Shown one piece after another: positions 61,607 through 64,000 of a DNA stretch of 64,000 nucleotides. The position numbers and the translations under genes are program-made. The stretch is from Thermotoga profunda AZM34c06. Lineage in GTDB: Bacteria; Thermotogota; Thermotogae; Thermotogales; DSM-5069. Location of the stretch: NCBI RefSeq assembly GCF_000828675.1, contig NZ_AP014510.1, forward strand, positions 1,259,413 to 1,323,412, given 5' to 3'. The notes under the pieces are model-generated. The model ran no database searches, had not been told where the DNA came from, and saw only the letters and a program-made list of their open reading frames with translations. How positions within the stretch are numbered: the first letter of the stretch is position 1; each line of letters opens with the position of its first letter.

Positions 61607-63297
61607 ATCTCCCCCTTCATAAACTTTTGTAATGTGTCTTTTATTTCTTCTACGTAAAAAGGTAAGCCGTTGTATTTATTCAATGTTTTGAAATCACTAA
61701 AACCAAATTCCATTTTCAGAAGCTTTCCAAGTTGTGAGGTGGCATTGGATTCTACAAGAAGTACTTTCTTTGCTCTATTTAGATATTTAGAGAGATTAGA
61801 TGGTAATGGATAAAGTTGTTGCAAATGAAGTACTGCCAAATTTTCAAAGTCCTTTGATGCTTCAAGGACAATCTCTCTTGTTGAACCGAAACATATCACA
61901 AGATGAGTGAAATCTTTATTACCTATGAATTCGGCAGGAATTTCATCAGAGAAGTTTTTCAGTTTTCTTAGTCTCTTTTCGACCATTTTGTTTCTGATTG
62001 TAAAGTCTTCTGTTATTCTTCCATATTCGTCGTGTTCATCACTATCCACACAAACTAATCCATTACCATGACTTGGGATACCTCTTGGGGAGATCCCATT
62101 TTCCGTGAATTGATATCTTTTGTAATCAGGCGCTGTCTCAACTATGTAATCCGAGAAAGACTTTATTTCTCCAAGTTTATCGAAATTATAAATCATATCC
62201 ATCAAATACTGGTCTGTCAAAACAAAGACTGGTACTTGGTATTTGTCTGCAATATCAAAAGCTTTCATCGTACAGAAAAATGCTTGTTCAAGATTACCTG
62301 GTGAAAAGATAACTCTTTCGAATTCACCGTGCCCAGAAAAAAGTGCGAACAATAAATCCGCTTGCTCTGTTCTTGTTGGAAGTCCTGTTGCAGGACCTGG
62401 TCTTTGTGCAAGGTGTATCACTATAGGACTTTCTATCATCCCAGCAAGACTCAGAGCCTCTACCATCAATGCAAAACCGCCACCACTTGTTGTCACAAGC
62501 GCCCTTGCTCCAGAATACCATGCACCTAAAGCCATATTTATGGCGCTGATTTCATCCTCTGCTTGTTCTACGATTATGTCAAAATCTCTTGAATGATTTG
62601 CCAGGTTAGTCAGAACACCGGTAGATGGAGACATTGGATATGAAGAGACGAAGTTACATCCACCAGCTAAGGCACCAAGAGAAACTGCTTCTGCACCACT
62701 CATCAATATATGATCTTTGACGCTCGGATTTGTTTCGATCTTTGTTTCAATGTTCATTTCTATGTTTTTGTAGACATAATCATATCCCAATTTGACCGCC
62801 TTTTTGTTTTCTTCACAAACCTTCGTACCTTTGTTGCAAAACCATTTCTCAATCGCGACTAACACGTTTTCAAAGGGAAGTTTCAAAAGGCCACACAACA
62901 TACCAAGAACTACAGAATTGGAATAAAGTTTGTTCCCAGCTTCAAGTGCTAAACTGGATATTGGTACTTTTTTTATCCTTGCTTTTGTATTGAATTTTGT
63001 CTCTGAATTTGAATCGATGAAAACAAAGGTATTGTCATCTATTCTTTCCAAAAGTCTTAGTAAATGTACATCACCTGGTGAAAGAGAAAAGAGAATATCC
63101 GTTTTCTTACAGAATGCTCTAACAGGTTTATCACTGATTCTTATCAAAGTCGAGTTACTTCCACCTCTGACACGAGACATGTATTCTTTGTATGAAAATA
63201 CATTTAAACCGTGGCTCTTTAATATATTTGGAAAAAGGTATTCTATTGTCTGAATACCTTGGCCAGCCTCGCCACAAATTACAACAGAAAGGTCCAC
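61603..63297 (-). CDS. 2-oxoacid:ferredoxin oxidoreductase, fused gamma-alpha subunit
   Basis: 564 residues from GTG 63297 behind AGGGGGAG. The N-terminal gamma domain (about 1-180) starts [20 protein letters not shown] and contains [17 protein letters not shown]. The alpha domain (about 195-564) has [30 protein letters not shown], and the [17 protein letters not shown]-type segment. Fused gamma-alpha is the KorA layout. A ferredoxin-like delta subunit is not encoded nearby. Transfers electrons from 2-oxoacid oxidation to ferredoxin. It lies 22 bases past the hairpin after the superoxide-reductase gene. Confidence 0.93.
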   Translation of the reverse strand: MDLSVVICGEAGQGIQTIEYLFPNILKSHGLNVFSYKEYMSRVRGGSNSTLIRISDKPVRAFCKKTDILFSLSPGDVHLLRLLERIDDNTFVFIDSNSETKFNTKARIKKVPISSLALEAGNKLYSNSVVLGMLCGLLKLPFENVLVAIEKWFCNKGTKVCEENKKAVKLGYDYVYKNIEMNIETKIETNPSVKDHILMSGAEAVSLGALAGGCNFVSSYPMSPSTGVLTNLANHSRDFDIIVEQAEDEISAINMALGAWYSGARALVTTSGGGFALMVEALSLAGMIESPIVIHLAQRPGPATGLPTRTEQADLLFALFSGHGEFERVIFSPGNLEQAFFCTMKAFDIADKYQVPVFVLTDQYLMDMIYNFDKLGEIKSFSDYIVETAPDYKRYQFTENGISPRGIPSHGNGLVCVDSDEHDEYGRITEDFTIRNKMVEKRLRKLKNFSDEIPAEFIGNKDFTHLVICFGSTREIVLEASKDFENLAVLHLQQLYPLPSNLSKYLNRAKKVLLVESNATSQLGKLLKMEFGFSDFKTLNKYNGLPFYVEEIKDTLQKFMKGEI

Positions 63298-63318
63298 GAT
63301 GACTCCCCCTTATATTCG

Positions 63319-63346
63319 AAAAAAGCCCTGGTTTGTCCAGGGCTTT
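63319..63346 (-). terminator. Terminator after superoxide reductase
   Basis: Perfect 10-bp stem AAAGCCCTGG / CCAGGGCTTT (63322-63346) with a 5-base loop and a T run on the minus strand. Only 22 bases separate it from the next start codon, so read-through into the oxidoreductase genes is likely. Confidence 0.8.
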
Positions 63347-63349
63347 AGT

Positions 63350-63742
63350 TTATTCAACTTCAATTTTTTTGCTGCTCTCCCACAAACCATGTATGTTGCA
63401 ATATGATAGAGCAAGGATTGTTCCAGATTTGTTCAGTTTCGCAACGGTTTTCACCACTGGTTCTGTGTAGACATCGCCTGTATTAGGGCCTTTGACAGAT
63501 TCGCCATGAACATTGAATTCGTAATTGCCTATCTCATAAACATATGGATCGCCATCTGGTTGGAAAAAGAGCTTGATCCATTTTATATGATGTTCCGTCG
63601 TGTTTGGATGAGGTATTTCTTTACCAACGGTGACTGTGATCTCTGTTTTTTCTCCTTTTTTGACCTTTTCAGCAACTTCGATAACTGGTACATGTTTTTC
63701 TTTTTTGAAATCTTCTGACTTAATAAAATCAGCAAGTTTCAT
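63350..63742 (-). CDS. Superoxide reductase (neelaredoxin type)
   Basis: 130 residues from ATG 63742 behind GGAGGG; the longer frame to 63823 would run into rubrerythrin. Iron ligands of the neelaredoxin centre are all present: E15-K16-H17 in KEKHVP, H45 in IPHPN, H51 in TEHHI, and C115 and H118 in SYCNIHG. No N-terminal desulforedoxin domain is present, so it is the one-iron class. It reduces superoxide to hydrogen peroxide without making oxygen. It begins 13 bases after the rubrerythrin stop, which would remove the peroxide. Confidence 0.96.
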   Translation of the reverse strand: MKLADFIKSEDFKKEKHVPVIEVAEKVKKGEKTEITVTVGKEIPHPNTTEHHIKWIKLFFQPDGDPYVYEIGNYEFNVHGESVKGPNTGDVYTEPVVKTVAKLNKSGTILALSYCNIHGLWESSKKIEVE

Positions 63743-63755
63743 ATTATTCCCTCCT

Positions 63756-64000
63756 TTATACAGAGAATTCCACATACATCTTCTTGGCAGTTCCACATAC
63801 AGGGCATTTCTCAGGTGGTTCATTCTCTACTGTATGACCACAGACAGGACAGATGAATATTTTGCTGACTGGGTAATCTTCTTTTTTCTCAACAAGGTCT
63901 TTAGCAAGTTTGTACATTTGAGCGTGTATTTTCTCTGCTTCCCAGGCATATTTAGTACTTCTTTCCGCTCCTTTTTCTTGTTGAAATTGTGCAACTGTGT
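63756..64000 (-). CDS. Rubrerythrin, C-terminal part (5' end outside the window)
   Basis: The minus-strand frame is open from the window edge to TAA 63756-63758, giving 81 residues. AERSTKYAWEAEKIHAQMYK is the last helix of the four-helix di-iron domain, with Glu and His ligands. Two CPVCG motifs near the end form the rubredoxin-like FeS4 site (FICPVCGHTV and KCPVCGTAKK). Acts as a peroxidase with NADH-rubredoxin partners. It is followed by superoxide reductase, an arrangement also known in Thermotoga. Confidence 0.93.
   Translation of the reverse strand, partial: TVAQFQQEKGAERSTKYAWEAEKIHAQMYKLAKDLVEKKEDYPVSKIFICPVCGHTVENEPPEKCPVCGTAKKMYVEFSV

Noticed and set aside
1-64000. CRISPR arrays, insertion sequences, prophage or integrase genes
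   Set aside because: No regularly spaced repeats, transposase, integrase or phage structural genes were seen on either strand.

Overview
The window is a chromosomal stretch of a thermophilic, fermentative, diderm bacterium of the phylum Thermotogota, most likely the Pseudothermotoga/Thermotoga group. This rests on gene content recognised by eye, with no database search. The pointers are: several Opp/Dpp-type ABC systems with family 5 binding proteins; FolE2 plus ThyX in place of FolE and ThyA; a neelaredoxin-type superoxide reductase beside rubrerythrin; a BamA outer-membrane assembly protein alongside Firmicute-like genes such as remA; and flagellar genes. Base composition is AT-rich throughout. 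No insertion sequence, prophage, integrase or CRISPR array was seen.

Layout. 1-2.1 kb: the end of a two-subunit class I fumarase and a chemoreceptor with a C-terminal sensor domain. 2.1-7.6 kb (minus): a complete peptide-type ABC operon, SBP-BCDF. 7.6-8.3 kb: an apparently non-coding stretch and a CAT-anticodon tRNA. 8.4-12.2 kb (plus): a YhhN-family fusion, a secreted PLD-type nuclease, a split ChrA transporter and an unknown secreted protein. 12.2-15.3 kb (minus): a sugar ABC operon without its own ATPase. 15.4-15.7 kb: tRNA-Glu and tRNA-Pro, each with its own promoter and terminator. 15.9-16.6 kb: L31 and an S1-domain protein. 16.5-27.9 kb (minus): a long, tightly packed run queD-folE2-thyX-[DRTGG, CBS-HATPase, DRTGG, PHP, HATPase]-bamA-yicC-remA-gmk-rpoZ-coaBC-L,D-transpeptidase. 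28.1-32.2 kb (plus): Mrp ATPase, two transporters and an unknown membrane protein. 32.2-34.3 kb: a MATE exporter and a divergent methyltransferase-like gene. 34.3-39.8 kb (minus): lytic transglycosylase-fliF-fliG-fliH-fliI. 39.8-43.7 kb (plus): DUF177-rpmF-plsX-glmS-rsfS. 43.7-44.7 kb: tRNA-Ser followed by class II aldolase. 44.8-46 kb: a glycosyltransferase. 46-60.2 kb: two divergent Opp-type operons, one with anmK and a beta-lactamase-like hydrolase, the other led by a BadF-type sugar kinase. 60.3-64 kb (minus): rubrerythrin, superoxide reductase, 2-oxoacid:ferredoxin oxidoreductase and peroxiredoxin.

How the parts fit. Much of the window is nutrient uptake (three Opp-type systems and one sugar system) and envelope building or turnover: GlmS, PlsX, BamA, L,D-transpeptidase, lytic transglycosylase, AnmK and the serine hydrolase. 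The 46-60 kb block is the best candidate for a coordinated system: amino-sugar or muropeptide kinases and a D-peptidase-like hydrolase packed with oligosaccharide/peptide importers around one shared divergent promoter region. The five-gene CBS/HATPase/DRTGG/PHP cassette, locked by start-stop overlaps between thyX and bamA, is the most unusual regulatory module. In all four ABC operons a terminator-like hairpin lies between the binding-protein gene and the permease genes, a simple way to make more binding protein than membrane components.
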